Below, one piece after another: positions 12,066-24,299 of a stretch of 64,000 bases of DNA. The notes under the pieces are model-generated. The model ran no database searches, was not told where the DNA came from, and saw nothing but the letters and a program-made list of their open reading frames with translations. Made by a program: the position numbers and the translations under genes. Numbering within the stretch: the first letter of the stretch is position 1; each line of letters opens with the position of its first letter. Source of the DNA: Lates calcarifer (Eukaryota; Chordata; Actinopteri; Centropomidae). The stretch is from the NCBI RefSeq assembly GCF_001640805.2, contig NC_066835.1:3589269-3653268 (forward strand). Direction: 5' to 3'.

Positions 12066-15000
12066 ACTTTCAGTTTATAACACTCAAATGCACATGCAAA
12101 TAAATAAATAATAAAATAATCATAAGTCATGAGTCATTTTTTAAAATTGTGAAAAATCCAATCTAATGGCTCTGAAGAGGCCTCTTGGGTGAGGGGTGAA
12201 ACGTATTCAGGTATCTGTGATCAGGTTCAGTTTCCTTCAGTTCAGCCCTCCTTGGATAACCTTTGGTATGTGGTAGAACAGGAGGTTGGCAGCATGAATA
12301 TGCAGCTGACAAATCTGCAGAAATGATATGATGCAATCATGTGTCAACATAGAGCTGAATCTCAAAGAAATGTTTCCAACATCTTGTGGAATTCATGCCA
12401 CAAGGAATTTAATTTGTTTTGAGAGCAAAGGGAGGCTCTACACAGTATTAGTATGGTGTTCTTAATAAAGCGTTCAATGAGTGAATATCACAATAATGTG
12501 TTTTCATGCAAAAGGTCTGTGATAATTATCTCTGGGAAAATTATAACTGTAACAGAGATACTCTAAAATGTAGCATTCATTCATTAGTATGCTTCACCAT
12601 GCACATGAAGAATGGTTTTGGTGAAATGACTAATTCACCCTACAATTATTCCTTGGTGGCTGCTTTTTAACCACCATGAACTGAGAAAAATGATCAAGCT
12701 CTAATGGTCACTGCTCTGCATAAACATCATGTAAATTAGCACCTCTCTCCTCGCGTACTTTATATTCTTTCATTTGAGGAAAAAGCAGTGATCCTGTGTA
12801 CCGCCAGACAGCCCTGACCTTTCTGCGACTGAATCTTTGATCTAATGAAAAAATTACGATGAGACGGGGCAAATTTAAATTTCTGTTATTAATATGAATT
12901 AAAAATAAGAAATGTTGTCCAAGATGTCAGGCTGAAAAGTCATTTCCATAAAACAAGTTCTTAAGCATTGTAATTAGATGGGTTTGGCTGCAAGTCAGTC
13001 ACATCGTTTGGTGAGTGACTCTTTTGTATAGGATGGGTTTTATGTAAGTGTTTGAACAGTATCTAATTATTATTAGATTAAATTGCTTTGAAGCGCTTGT
13101 CTCTAGCTGTCAGCTGTATAAATATACCCAGTGGGAGAACATCCTAAGGCACCACCTTGTGATGTGATCACTCTCAGGATTTTGTCTTTCCTGACATTTA
13201 CAGGGATGCTCCATAGTTGTCTGTCCTCACCAGATTTCTTTTTCTTGATTGTGCGGCCATGCCGCTCACATTATGTGAAATATTCTTGAATGACTTGCAC
13301 CCCAAAAGTAGCAACAGCATCAAAACTGAACTTTTGACAAAAAAAAAATCGCAGCTCAAGGTCCACTTACTAGCAGCACCTCCTGGTCTTCATCAGCAGA
13401 TGAAGTTTTCAGTGCACTTTTATTTTTCTTTCTTCGATTTCCGAGGTCAAGAATGAACTTCATGCTTCAAATCAGAAGTTGTTTTCTATTTAGTATCACT
13501 AGCACACCAATATAGTGTAAAACAAGCCATCAATAATAATTGATAATAATAATAACAAAAATTTATTCTGATTTTTATTATCTGTTATACATGGGAAAAT
13601 CAGGATTAAAAACAGTAAGGTGGTTATTAAATCTGTTAAGCTCAGAGTCTGAGCAGTGGTTTGCATGTACAGAAAACAAAGCCTTTCAATCACTTGACTA
13701 GAGCTCTGACTGTGCAGTCCCACTGAACTCACTGAACCGAAATATAGTTAAACCGTGTTCCCAACTTCCTTAGCTAGAGTATACCAAACTCAGTTTATAA
13801 TTCAATTTTTCAATCCTTGCTGGATATCAGAGATGAACACTGGTAGAAGTCAGTGTACCATCAAAATAAATTTGAAGCTGTTATTTTAAGGTAAAAATAA
13901 TTATGTTGCTTTAACAAAAAACACTTTTAAATAGATAAAAATTAAATATACACACACTGTACACACATGTATAGAAATATATACCATCCCTTTAATTGCA
14001 AACATATTACAAGTCAAAACAGCTTTTAGTCAGGGGCATCATCTTTAAAAGCTGAATATTCATCGTTCCAATGAAGATAACATTGAATGTTATGGATGCT
14101 CTCAGACTTGAAAGTCATCCAGTGTCTTCTTTCTTCTTGCTCTCAGACCTTCTTGATCCCAGCCCCCACTCTGCATCAGCACCACAGCTGTGTCTCCCAG
14201 GGGATTTAAACAGTTCTTTGGGGGGTTTGCATGTCATCACAGCATCAACCCCCGGGCTTTAACTAGTTCCCACTGCCATCCGCCATTATCATTGCAGAAC
14301 CAGCTCATTAATACTCCCTGTGGTAGAGTGGGGAGTCAGCGCTCACTGCAGCAGTTTCTCATTTTTAGCCATGTCGCCTCTCCATTCGCCATGCCTTTTG
14401 GCTCTGCTGGATCGGTGATCGCAAGGGCAGACACGCCTCATTGCATGAGCTTTTCAAACAAAGCTTGTTTCCATGGTGACCACCTTTCCCCTTCTTGTGC
14501 TACTTTTTATGGCAGCAGAGCACATAATGCATCTGCAGTCAGTTATCCCATCTTCAGCCTAGTGTGAATATTATCATGTGATATTTTTTATTTTTATTTT
14601 TTTTCATACAATCTGCAAATCAAAGGAGCCTTTTTATCACTCCATGGATTTACATGAACAATATTATCTCAAATCAAAACATACTTGCATTTGCTGAGGA
14701 CAGGGCAAAGGATCTTCTGACAGAGATGAGAAGTGACTGCTGAGATATACATCTGCTGCTGCTCAACCTCTCCCTGAGATTCAGCTTCACACCACTGTCA
14801 TTTTTTCTCTGCATCTTTTATTCCCCCCCTCACACATTTTCTTGAAATAATGTGTTCCCTAGGGGGCGTTTTAGCCCCGTTGGCTGTCTGGAGGTGGGTT
14901 ACTTAAGGTGGTAGAACACTGAGATCTTTTTGCTATCACATGTACTTTATATAGTACTGTATCGCTCAAATCACTTCATCCAGCAGACTTAGACTACCTC

Positions 15001-16646
15001 TTGGTAGTCATTTGACACAGTCATGTTTTTATAATGTTGGAATTCCATCAAATCCATATATTCATACAAAAAGATATAGCAGATTTATCTGACTCACAGC
15101 CATTTCCGTCTCCAGTCACCTGTAACTCTATCGACCACATTATAGTTAAGCCCCCTTGTGCTGTCAGTGGATTATCCAATTCACTTATAGTAGCAATAAA
15201 GTAGTGTAATATTATTTACAAACTGCAATGCCCCCGGTCCAAACCCAGTTGCATGTCATTCCCCTCTATCTCCCCATGTCTTGCCTCTCTTTACTGTGCT
15301 GTCTAATAATGGCAAAATGCCCCCCCAAAAAAAGCCTCTAGGTTTCAGCAGTAGAGATAAAAATAGCTCACTCTGTCAGCACTAGTAATAGTCTGCAAAG
15401 CCTTAGTTTTAATGGCATCCAGCGTGTCTGCACAAAAGCTTTCTTCACTATACTATCTGTGTATAGTAATTGGCTGCAAGAATGCATTTTACTGCAGCTC
15501 ACCATATCAAGCGAGACAGGGTTGGATGGATGGAGCGCTGCTGCCTCTGCAGCCGCTGCAAACAAAGGGTTACAGAGTCAGCCGCAGTCTAAAAATAGAC
15601 TGTTGCTCTCGCCTGCCTCTGCACAGGCCTCTATGGATCTCCGCCCTTAAGCTCTTGCACGTGAGCTAAAAATAACCTCCTTCGTGAAAACATACACACA
15701 CACATACTCTCTCCCGGTACGTTCTTTGCTCTCAGCCTCTCCCTGGTGACATAACACAAACGCTGGCTGTTAAAAAACATGCAAAAAGGCTCTGATAAAA
15801 TCTTCATTTCATGCAGTTTGTTGCTCTGTAGCGGGCTGTGTAGGGTATGATTTAAACTGTATACAATGCTCACAGCATGCACACAGCCACACACAAGGGA
15901 AAACCTGCACGGATAGTAGTAAAACCACAAGACAGCAATGCTTCCCTAAAGTTAAATACTCTTACACTCAATAGTAGTATGAATGTAGCCATAACACCAC
16001 AGCAACAGTACTGGCTGTTATTTTGTGTCCACTGTAGAGTTTGTACACCCCATGGTTGAAATGATTCATAGCCTGGCAGTGGTCAGATGAAAGCGACCCC
16101 ATATGCTTTAATGTGATTATCATGTACTTTTGGTCTGATGCAACACAGCATTTAATTAGGAAGGGGTCATTTCACTGTGACCGGCTCATCCTAAGCCAGT
16201 GTTATGACTGCCATTAAAAAGGCTTCACTGCCACTGCTTACTGCAGGATGGTGGTAATTAGCAATATAGTGTCAGAAGTCACACCCAGTGGACATGATGA
16301 TATTTAGTGATACGGGTCTGGTTTGCTTTTAGATGTTTTTTTGGCAGAAAAAAAAGAAAAAGACCTGAGGCACCTCTGATAGACCATACAAATGCCTAAC
16401 CATAGTCTTTGGTCCTTGGTTTTTAAATTTTTACTGTTTTACAAGTCCTCTGGAATTGCAATCACTAATCTTTCAGATAAGATAAGAGCTGAAACTACTG
16501 CAAATATCTAACAACCTTTTTGTTTGGGTCAGTGGTGAGCAGAGTTATCTTACAAAGTAAAGGTACTCAGTACTCAGTTCAACTCTGTCAACAGACAGTG
16601 GTGAACAAACCACTTATGGACTAGGTTCTGCGAATGAGGGCGGGGG

Positions 16647-16916
16647 GTGCAGCTGCAGCTCAGGAGGTAGAGCAGGTCATCCACTAACCTAAGGGTCGGT
16701 GGTTTTATTCCCGGCTCCTCCAGTCTGCATGTTGAAGTGTCCTTGGGCAAGATACTGAACCCCAACTTGACCCTGATGATAGGTGTGATAGAGTAGCACT
16801 GTATACACATATATAAGCACTGTGGGAATGGGTGAATGTGATTGGTATTGTGAAGCACTTTGAAGAGTGAAGCCATTAAGAGAAGAAAAGTGCTATATAA
16901 GCGCTGTCCATTTAAT
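16647..16916 (+). mobile_element. tRNA-derived SINE, full-length-like copy
   Basis: The 5' part resembles tRNA: AGCTCAGGAGGTAGAGCAGG around 16657-16676 corresponds to a pol III A box, and GGTTTTATTCC at 16701-16711 is a decayed form of the B box GGTTCGAATCC. The body continues CTCCTCCAGTCTGCATG, TGTCCTTGGGCAAGATACTG and GGGAATGGGTGAATGTGATT. It ends with GTGCTATATAAGCGCTGTCC and CATTTAATG. I recognise this layout from a widespread percomorph SINE. The minus-strand open frame over it (16574-16876) is not a gene. A second copy is at 49.8-50.0 kb. Confidence 0.65.
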
Positions 16917-18191
16917 GTAGATGTGTTGTGGATCCCACAGCGTTGAGCAGCCTTTGTACCAGTGGCTAAAATAAAACATTATCTGGGCATCCACAGTTTA
17001 AAGTGTATTTCTGTAAATTACAGCAATTCCATTTAATTTTTGATGACAATGCACAGGGATGTACACAAAGAGCAAGAATGGTGTTGCTCAGAGCATGTTG
17101 AAAGCAAATTCTATTTTTTTTCCCCCCACAGTATTTTAACAGTCTGAACTTCATGGAGCAAGTGCATTTAGGACGTGTGTCCTCATTGCACAATAGAAAA
17201 ATATTGCCAGTGAATGCAATCCAGGAAATACAAATTAAATTATTTCTATGAAAATGTACTTTAGAGGAGACATGGTTGATTGTGACAGTTATTTGTTAAA
17301 TAGTCATTCCCACCACAGATGCATTAGAGTCTTATTTCTCCTTGCTGATGGCTTTTTCAACCAACATATGATTCACTGAACAATAATCCTTAGGTGGAAT
17401 TTGGTCAAACATGCATTGCTTTGCAGAGCCATGAAAATAGCACAGAACATGACTGTGCCTTATGCTATGTGCTTTCAACATGCTCTGAGCAACACCGATC
17501 TCTCTAATACACCTCTGCTTTGCCTCTATTCTCACTGAGAGTGAAGCTCATTGTGAGTCATCAAAATACAGAATAGATGCAGGCTAGAAAACAAAAAAAA
17601 ACATTGTTTGCACCTGACAAAAATGCTACTTGGCCAGTGGCACATGCTGACAAGAAAATAGACTTCTCGATCTGTATGCATGGACACGGATAACATTGCT
17701 TATTTCTGCAGATCTAGCCCTCATCTGTGCATGTCTTTGTTGGATTTATTTGAACTCTAACTGATTCTCATCTTACGCTTTTGAGCAGATAGAAATTTGG
17801 GGTGAAATCGTCACATTCATCCATCCATCCATTCAATCTCCCATCTTACCCTTGCCTCCTTTTTCAGCCAGAGAAATAAAGGCCAAGCAGGCTGTTATCA
17901 GTGAGCGGCTGGAGGGAGGCAGGGAGGTGAAATGGACTGGGAATTAGGCCTAGAGATGTTCCATGGTGGCCCCAGCTCAGCACACAGGTTGTTATTAAAA
18001 GCCTTGTAATAGGGTAGATTAGTCTCCAGATATGGGATAATCCCTGTAAGACTCCACAATCAAATCAATGGAAAAAGAAGACGATGGGAGTGGTGGTGGG
18101 AGAGCTTGGACTGTTAATGCTCTCTTGCTTTAGTAAAACGCTCTTTTAGGGGTGCATGGGGGTTTGTTTGTCTTTGTTGCAGTTATAACCA

Positions 18192-18218
18192 CTATGGACT
18201 CTATGGACTCTATGGACT
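18192..18218 (+). repeat. Three tandem copies of a 9-mer
   Basis: CTATGGACT is repeated exactly three times in a row (18192-18200, 18201-18209, 18210-18218). It is a small minisatellite with no assigned role. Confidence 0.95.
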
Positions 18219-20369
18219 ACTGTATATTACACTGTTTGTATTTACGCTGCTTTGCTGCTGCACTGCAGTAGGTTTTATGACCTTTTTGAAGTGTTTTTAT
18301 ATTAGGTTTCATTGTAATAGAAAGTGGTTTAAACTTCCTTTCAAGTTCTTCTTTTCAGAAAACCACCAAGGAAAAAATATTGTCTTGAATGAGTAGTTCT
18401 CAACAGCTCTGGCTTCCTGAATATACAGTAGAGCCCACAAGAATCAAAGGTATCTGAACACAACTTAGAGAGTGTTTGAAATATGACTTGTGTAACCGTC
18501 ATTCTCAAAGTCATGAAACTGTAAGTCAGTGATAGCTATTCCTACTGTTACAGACTTTAGTCCATTGCATGATGTTTTTCAAATACAATAAGCCCAGTGA
18601 TAGTACTGTATAGATACCGCAGTGTCCTGGCCTTTGTTAGCCTCTGTATTAGGAGATCCATTATTTTTCTTTTAGTGTGGTTTTATGTGTAGCATAGAGG
18701 CCTCAAAAAGGGATTACGAGACAAATCCCACCAAATGAATGCAAGTTATAAATGAGAAAATTCTGCATGTTCCCAGTTTAACATGAAGTCGGCATTCCAA
18801 TGAATGAAATTTACAGGAAATGTGAAATACTCTTTCTACCTCCGTAATGCCTAATGTGCAGTTTTATTCCTTGAAGAACATTCCTTTCCATATTGCTTCC
18901 CATTTGAAGTGTCAGTTTGGATGTTGGGTGTCTGGCTCTTAGTAATTACCTGTCCAAAGAAAACCAGTCCCGGACTTTGCCAGACACTGCCTTCCCATTT
19001 AGGGTCCGTTTGCATTGTTGGAACGTGGTATTTTTAGAATTAGTGTGTAATGTGCGCTTTTGAAGATGACTGAATGAAAAGCAGTGCCCATTTGAAGATG
19101 GGACTTCAGTCAGTGACATAAGCCTTGTGCCACTAATCAAAGGCGGATGTATTTGTGTGTGGTGCAGCAAGACCAGGAGCTTTCCTTTTGTCTTTGTTTT
19201 GAAGTCTTAATTGTTATTTAATTTGTGTTCTGCTTTGTGGTAAAGGCTGTGAAATGATAATTGCATTGCCTTCTCTCCTCCACCTCACTTTGATGTATGT
19301 TTGTCTCTGGATTCATCAAGAGATTTTTTTTTTCTTGTAATATAATTTCATTAATGATTTGCACTATTGTATATAAGACAGGTGAGACAATGAAACTCAA
19401 AATAGCACAATGACCAAACAGTTATCTAAGATACAGGAAACTGTCAAAATCAGACTTTCTGAATCACCCATTATAAAAGAATGATTTATGATTTGCGAGT
19501 TCGATATGATGTTCATATAATCTCTGTTCATGTGATAATTCATCATTTGAGAGGTGAATTACGATACCTGCCGAGAAAACACAACAAAGCCCAGGCCAGT
19601 GCAGCTAATCTGACTGTGCTTGGTCCATGTTGTTCTCAGTGAAAATGACTCCTCAGGGAGCCGTCATGGCCTCTGACCTGAAATCCACAGATGAATCTAC
19701 CGATCAATACATGTATCCACTGTGCCTATCAAACAGAAAGAAAAAAGACCAAGCACATGTGGTCTCAGCTTTTGAATATGTTCACAATGAAATCATTTTC
19801 ATTGGTCAGTGTGGTTCCTGTCAAAGCAGCAATTTTTCAAGGTTTTAATAACACAGAGTGACACTCTGACTGAAAGCCTGCTTTTATAAGGAACTCTTGC
19901 AGCCAGTTGGCCTCCTGTGGAGATGGATGTCCAGGTTATTTGCAGTTAGTTTCCTCAAAGTCACATCGTGTCATTTCTTTAAGTAGGGAATAGATAGGAG
20001 TGCTGAGGGCATGGAAAAATGGACTGCAGGTTAGACTATTTTTTGCTCTGGTCTCTCTGCGTGAAGATGACTCTGATGGTGTCTGTCTCCCAGTTAAACA
20101 CTTGAGGTAAAGTCCTATCACTCACCATGACACCAATGAGAGGCTTGAGACATTTCTTCTGTCCCTGTGAAGTGGTGCTCTTCATATCTCCAAGTTTTGT
20201 GACATGTCTGATGTTTCGAAAGTCAACACAAGATATTGTCATGTTATAATGTTGGTGTGGCTTATGTGTCAGGAAACAAGCAGATTCTGAGCAACATGAA
20301 ACATTTATTAAACCATTTTTCTTGCCACCTGACAAATGTTAGTCAGTGTTTTAGCACTCACTTAATCTC

Positions 20370-20830
20370 CACCAGCTCTTGAGATGTGGATTTTTAAGTG
20401 CTGAAGTTTGAGTTTCCTCTAACGTGTCTGTCTGAGGTTTGATGCTAGGGTGGTAGCCTATAGTGGGTTTATCAGAACTTTTATGCTGAGACAGTTACTG
20501 CTGCTACTGGAAATGGAGGTTAACGTGAGGAGAATTTGCAAACAATGACCTAAAAGAAACTAGGAAGCTCTGCAGACCTGAAGGGAACTGCACAGCTTCA
20601 CTACAAAAAACCACTTCCCCATCAATTTTGATCAGTGAAGACAAGCAAAAGCAAAAATGAAAAAACTCAGATAAACCCACAGTACCTGAAAAATTAAGCA
20701 ACATCTAGCAGCTAAAGATCCAGATATTTCCCTCCAAAATTGGTAGAGATCAAACCAGAGCTATGAGGAGAGTTTATATGGGTCTTAATTGTCACGTGAC
20801 CAATAACAGGACTCAGTTTGAAAGTGATGT
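20370..20830 (+). repeat. Possible interspersed teleost repeat
   Basis: Phrases such as CAGCTAAAGATCCAGATATT (20709-20728) and TGTCACGTGACCAATAACAG (20791-20810) resemble a fish interspersed repeat I have seen, but the boundaries are guesses. It has no coding content and is weakly supported. Confidence 0.3.
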
Positions 20831-22733
20831 AGCTCTATCTCTGCTGGATGTGTAAATAGCTGTCTGTAAGCAGCATTAACCAAATAATGCTATATTTATA
20901 GCATTTATTTTGATTAATGCTGCTGTACTGTTTGCTGGTATTTTATAGTGTTTTGGTATTTTACTGGTGTCAGACTGAGCTGCATCACATGCAGCTCACA
21001 GCTTCATTAAAGGGGCCATTGGGGGTGGTCCATCTCATCCTATATTCCTCTTCTCCCCTTAGGATATTTCCATCCTCAGTCTTTGTACTGAACTCTGTAC
21101 CCTACAGAGATTTGTACAGTCAAAAGAAAGAATACATCCAATTGATATTTTCATCTTTGAATGTAGGGCCTGAATGCTGTGGGGGTAATTAGAGGTGGAC
21201 CTTGGGGTCATTTTAATGAGCACAAGTGTAGTCTGAGTTTAGTTTGTTGCACCTACACTTTGAATCCTAGATGTGGCACTTAGTGTAACCTCGGGCAACA
21301 AACATCCTGGCTCTTGTTAATAAATAACTTAGAAACACCCTCAGTATAGAGGGGGAAGCTTGGGCCTAAGGGTGTTTGTTCAGACTAGATAAATAATTTA
21401 TTACTTGCCAAACCACACAAATCAGCCTGCATTGGTTGTCATCAGGCAGAAACATAAGCAAGGTTTTCCTTGGAAATATTCTGTGATCTATTGTGGGTTA
21501 AGGTGGAAATGGGTACTGTAAATGCATTAATCTGTTATTAAATATATAGCTCACCTAAAAATATTTTCAGCGTTGAATATTCAACCCTCTACTGAACAGA
21601 GGATGAGAGAGGTCTTACCTGAAATAAGCACTACAGTAAATGGTTTTATTGACTTTTGAAATGATTTTGCTGTTTTTAAATTAGTTTCCCATCAAGTTTC
21701 TTTGTAGTGGAAAGTGGCTTAAACTTTCTTTCCAGTCATGTTTGTTGACATCTTGCTCTTATTGATACCCAGTGCACATACTTTTACATTTGTTGCAGTT
21801 AAGGCCTAGTCCTGCCAGCCCTTTGCAGCAAAATCAGTCTATTTCAACTCACAGGGGCAAAATAATTATATGGATGACATACATATTTATACTAACCAAT
21901 AACAAACTGTCTAGACAGTTTCACAAAAGAGGAATAATATTGAGGCACTTATGAGACAAGAGTCGATGGCACTAATCATTTTTTTCTATAAAATGTGTGA
22001 TTTAAAAAGCTTACTAAAAATGTCTTAACTCTATACCAGGCGGTTAATGAGCTCTCTAACTCTTCCTCCTCTTTAGTGATTCTTTATTGTTCAGTAAACA
22101 GCACAGTACAGAAAACATGGACAGCACTATCATGTTCCCATCTTACTATTGTGCTAGCTGGTAGCCATCACCAGCTACAGTTCACCAAATAGCCCTGCTA
22201 GTCACTACATCCTCAAGTTTCTAGAACCACATATTTCACAAAGAATTTTGCTGTTCCACTTTTTGGGATTACCTGACCTGAAGTGTTGCTAATGTGGCTC
22301 ATTTCATTTACACCCAATATGCTCTATATTCTTTGTTTGGCTTTTGGTTCCCATGGATTGAATAACTGATCACAACTATTAACATTTGCTGACAATGGGA
22401 AATACTTAACCTGTGTAATGGGCATTCATCAGTTTTCAAAGTACATTTTACAGACTAAAATATTAGTTGGAAAAGGAACAGCGACTTGACAACAACTCTA
22501 CTAGTTAATTGAATACCTACATTAAAAGCTTTGACTTTTGAAGACTTATAGATAGTTATCAGCAGCTCTGAATTCATAAATGTCAGCCCTCAAAAATCAT
22601 TTGAACCTTTATTAACATCGTTTCAAATGACAGTTATGTAACTGTCATTCCCAGAGTCATAAAACGGATACTGTGGAATTTGCCTCTGGCCAGTGAGAAA
22701 TTATATAAGTGCTTTTCCCATCTTCTGTTGCAG

Positions 22734-22887
22734 GATGGCCATACAGGTTGACAAGTTTGACTTTGAGAGTCTGCCACAGCCAGACCAGGAGACAACTCGC
22801 TTTACTAACCCCAAACAGCTGGAGGAGGAGCGACAGCATGCCCAAGGCTGCCAGATCAACAGCAAGCTGGGCATCTGTTGGAGCATC
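22734..22887 (+). CDS. trappc9: TRAPPC9 internal exon ending at an AT-AC (U12) donor
   Basis: The first base G completes the Arg codon begun in the previous exon. The 51 codons that follow begin [14 protein letters not shown], include [12 protein letters not shown] and end SKLGICWSI. This matches vertebrate TRAPPC9 (recalled human text: [36 protein letters not shown]). The acceptor is TTCTGTTGCAG at 22733. The exon ends in phase 0 after ATC (Ile) at 22885-22887 and is followed immediately by ATATCCTT. The open frame continues past this point for 19 codons to a TGA at 22945-22947, but those residues do not resemble TRAPPC9. The conserved text resumes as [10 protein letters not shown] at 28914. 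This placement therefore rests on both protein conservation and splice-site sequence. Confidence 0.93.
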
Positions 22888-22897
22888 ATATCCTTCC
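22888..22897 (+). promoter_or_regulatory. U12-type AT-AC 5' splice site
   Basis: ATATCCTTCC follows the last Ile codon of the exon directly. The seven-base core TATCCTT is the sequence that pairs with U11 and U6atac snRNAs. A U2-like GT site (CAA|GTATGT) lies 21 bases downstream at 22909. Its use would add residues not found in the family. Confidence 0.9.
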
Positions 22898-23249
22898 AGT
22901 GGCTACAAGTATGTTGGAGCTATATCAGACAAAGCAGCCTGAGTTGATCATTGCCAGACAGACAGTAGACAGAGATGATAGAGGTTTTCTTTCATAGGTA
23001 AGTGTCCTTGGTATGTCCTGAATCAGTTAATAAGGTAATAATCTCAAATAGTTTTAAGTGGTTAAAGAGATTTAGTCAGTGTTGTATCTACTGAGTGTTG
23101 TTTGTTCACATCACTCAGATCAGAGATACAGGACATCTGGATCATACATCTGGAGGCCCTCTGGCCAGCAGGGAACTTGTTTGCCTACACTGACAGATGG
23201 GAAAGCGTATGGTGGAGTACTTGCCCCTCTGATACTGTGAAGTGATTTC

Positions 23250-23252
<3 letters not shown>

Positions 23253-23293
<41 letters not shown>

Positions 23294-23328
23294 TGTGTCT
23301 GTGTCTGTGTGTGTTTGTGTGTATGTGT
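23253..23328 (+). repeat. GT microsatellite, interrupted
   Basis: A nearly pure GT run covers about 23253-23292, followed by GTGTCT and GTGTTT variants to 23328. The minus-strand Thr-His repeat frames over it are artefacts. Confidence 0.97.
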
Positions 23329-24278
23329 AATTGTGCCACATACTGGCATTAGTATTTTCCCATAGGTCCTAGTTTGCAGGCAAGCTTTGTGGTCCATCCA
23401 AGGTAATCTTTGACTCCACCATTGTCAGCATGCTGCACTCTGGTGAGTCAACCTACAGTATCTGTTCATTTATACACTGTGGTACTCTGGCCCTTCATGC
23501 ACAGTTCATGTATGGCACCAACAAAGATCAAATGTGTGGAATGTGTAGGTTTTAGATTGAAATGCAGATGCAAGCCGGGCTGATGTGTCTGGTCTGTGGG
23601 GTTGTTATCTGTGTTTTAATACCCTCTCTATTTGTCTGTCTCACCTGTTAGTGTGTGTGTTATGTTTGTTAAAACCTTGGCAACCATGACACTTTCTTTT
23701 TCAGCCAAATAGTCCCAGGAATGAGAGTGTTAGGAAGTAAACCAAGGACATAAATAAGCAACTTTAACACATTCGTGTTTGCATTCCCACTGATAAACCG
23801 CTGACACTGAAAAGCAACAGCTTAGTTTGAGACTATCTATTATGTATTTTTCATGCAACTAAACAACAAACTGTTGTGAGACTAAATCCACTTTGGAAAG
23901 GAGATATGTGGAGGTGGCAAAGGAGATTAAAAACGACAGAAAGACGGGAGCCCTTTTTAGATTCTCTAGGAAGTCAGTGGAAAATGCTTACTCCTACAAA
24001 AACATATTATTATTAGCTTATTAGATTAACCTATCGCTATATGCTGTTTATCAATAAATAAACATTACATGAGGTTTACAACAGTATAAATCACATTATG
24101 ACAGGACCATGTAATGGTATGTCAGATAAAATGCAAGATGATATGAAAACAACACTTAGTATTGGTGCTTTAGATATCAAGATAATGGGGGGGTCCACTC
24201 CAAACCTTCCTAATAAAGGCATGATATGAAATGTAGCAGGAAAAAACTGCATAGCTTACACTGCTCACAATTACGATT

Positions 24279-24299
24279 AAAAAAAAAAAAAAAAAAAAA
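24279..24299 (+). repeat. Poly(A) run, 21 bases
   Basis: An uninterrupted A run is seen directly. It could be the tail of an old retroposed copy, but I see no recognisable element beside it. Confidence 0.9.

Larger units (their letters stand above)
5404..22733 (+). other. TRAPPC9 intron, U2-type, 17,330 b
   Basis: The intron has canonical ends: GTGAGT at 5404 and TTCTGTTGCAG ending at 22733. It contains no gene I can recognise. Repeats inside it are listed separately, with a T run at 5511-5528. The stretches 14.0-14.6 kb and 15.4-15.7 kb are richer in GC than their surroundings and could be conserved non-coding sequence, but conservation cannot be judged from one sequence. Large introns are expected, since vertebrate TRAPPC9 is a very long gene. 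Confidence 0.85.

Noticed and set aside
14190..14567. Plus-strand open frame of 125 codons
   Set aside because: There is no recognisable domain and no fit to TRAPPC9. It is more likely GC-richer intronic sequence with a chance open frame.
16657..16711. A tRNA gene
   Set aside because: It has A- and B-box-like text but no cloverleaf or anticodon arm that I can fold, a decayed B box and a SINE body downstream. It is the head of a SINE.
18192..18218. CRISPR-like or regulatory repeat array
   Set aside because: It is only three perfect 9-mers with no spacers, in a vertebrate genome. It is a small tandem repeat.
22909..22914. GTATGT as the donor of the second visible TRAPPC9 exon
   Set aside because: It would add ISFQWLQ-like residues absent from the family. 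The only nearby AG acceptors (28935-28938) would then delete the conserved PSLRRRGE text. The AT-AC solution fits the protein exactly.
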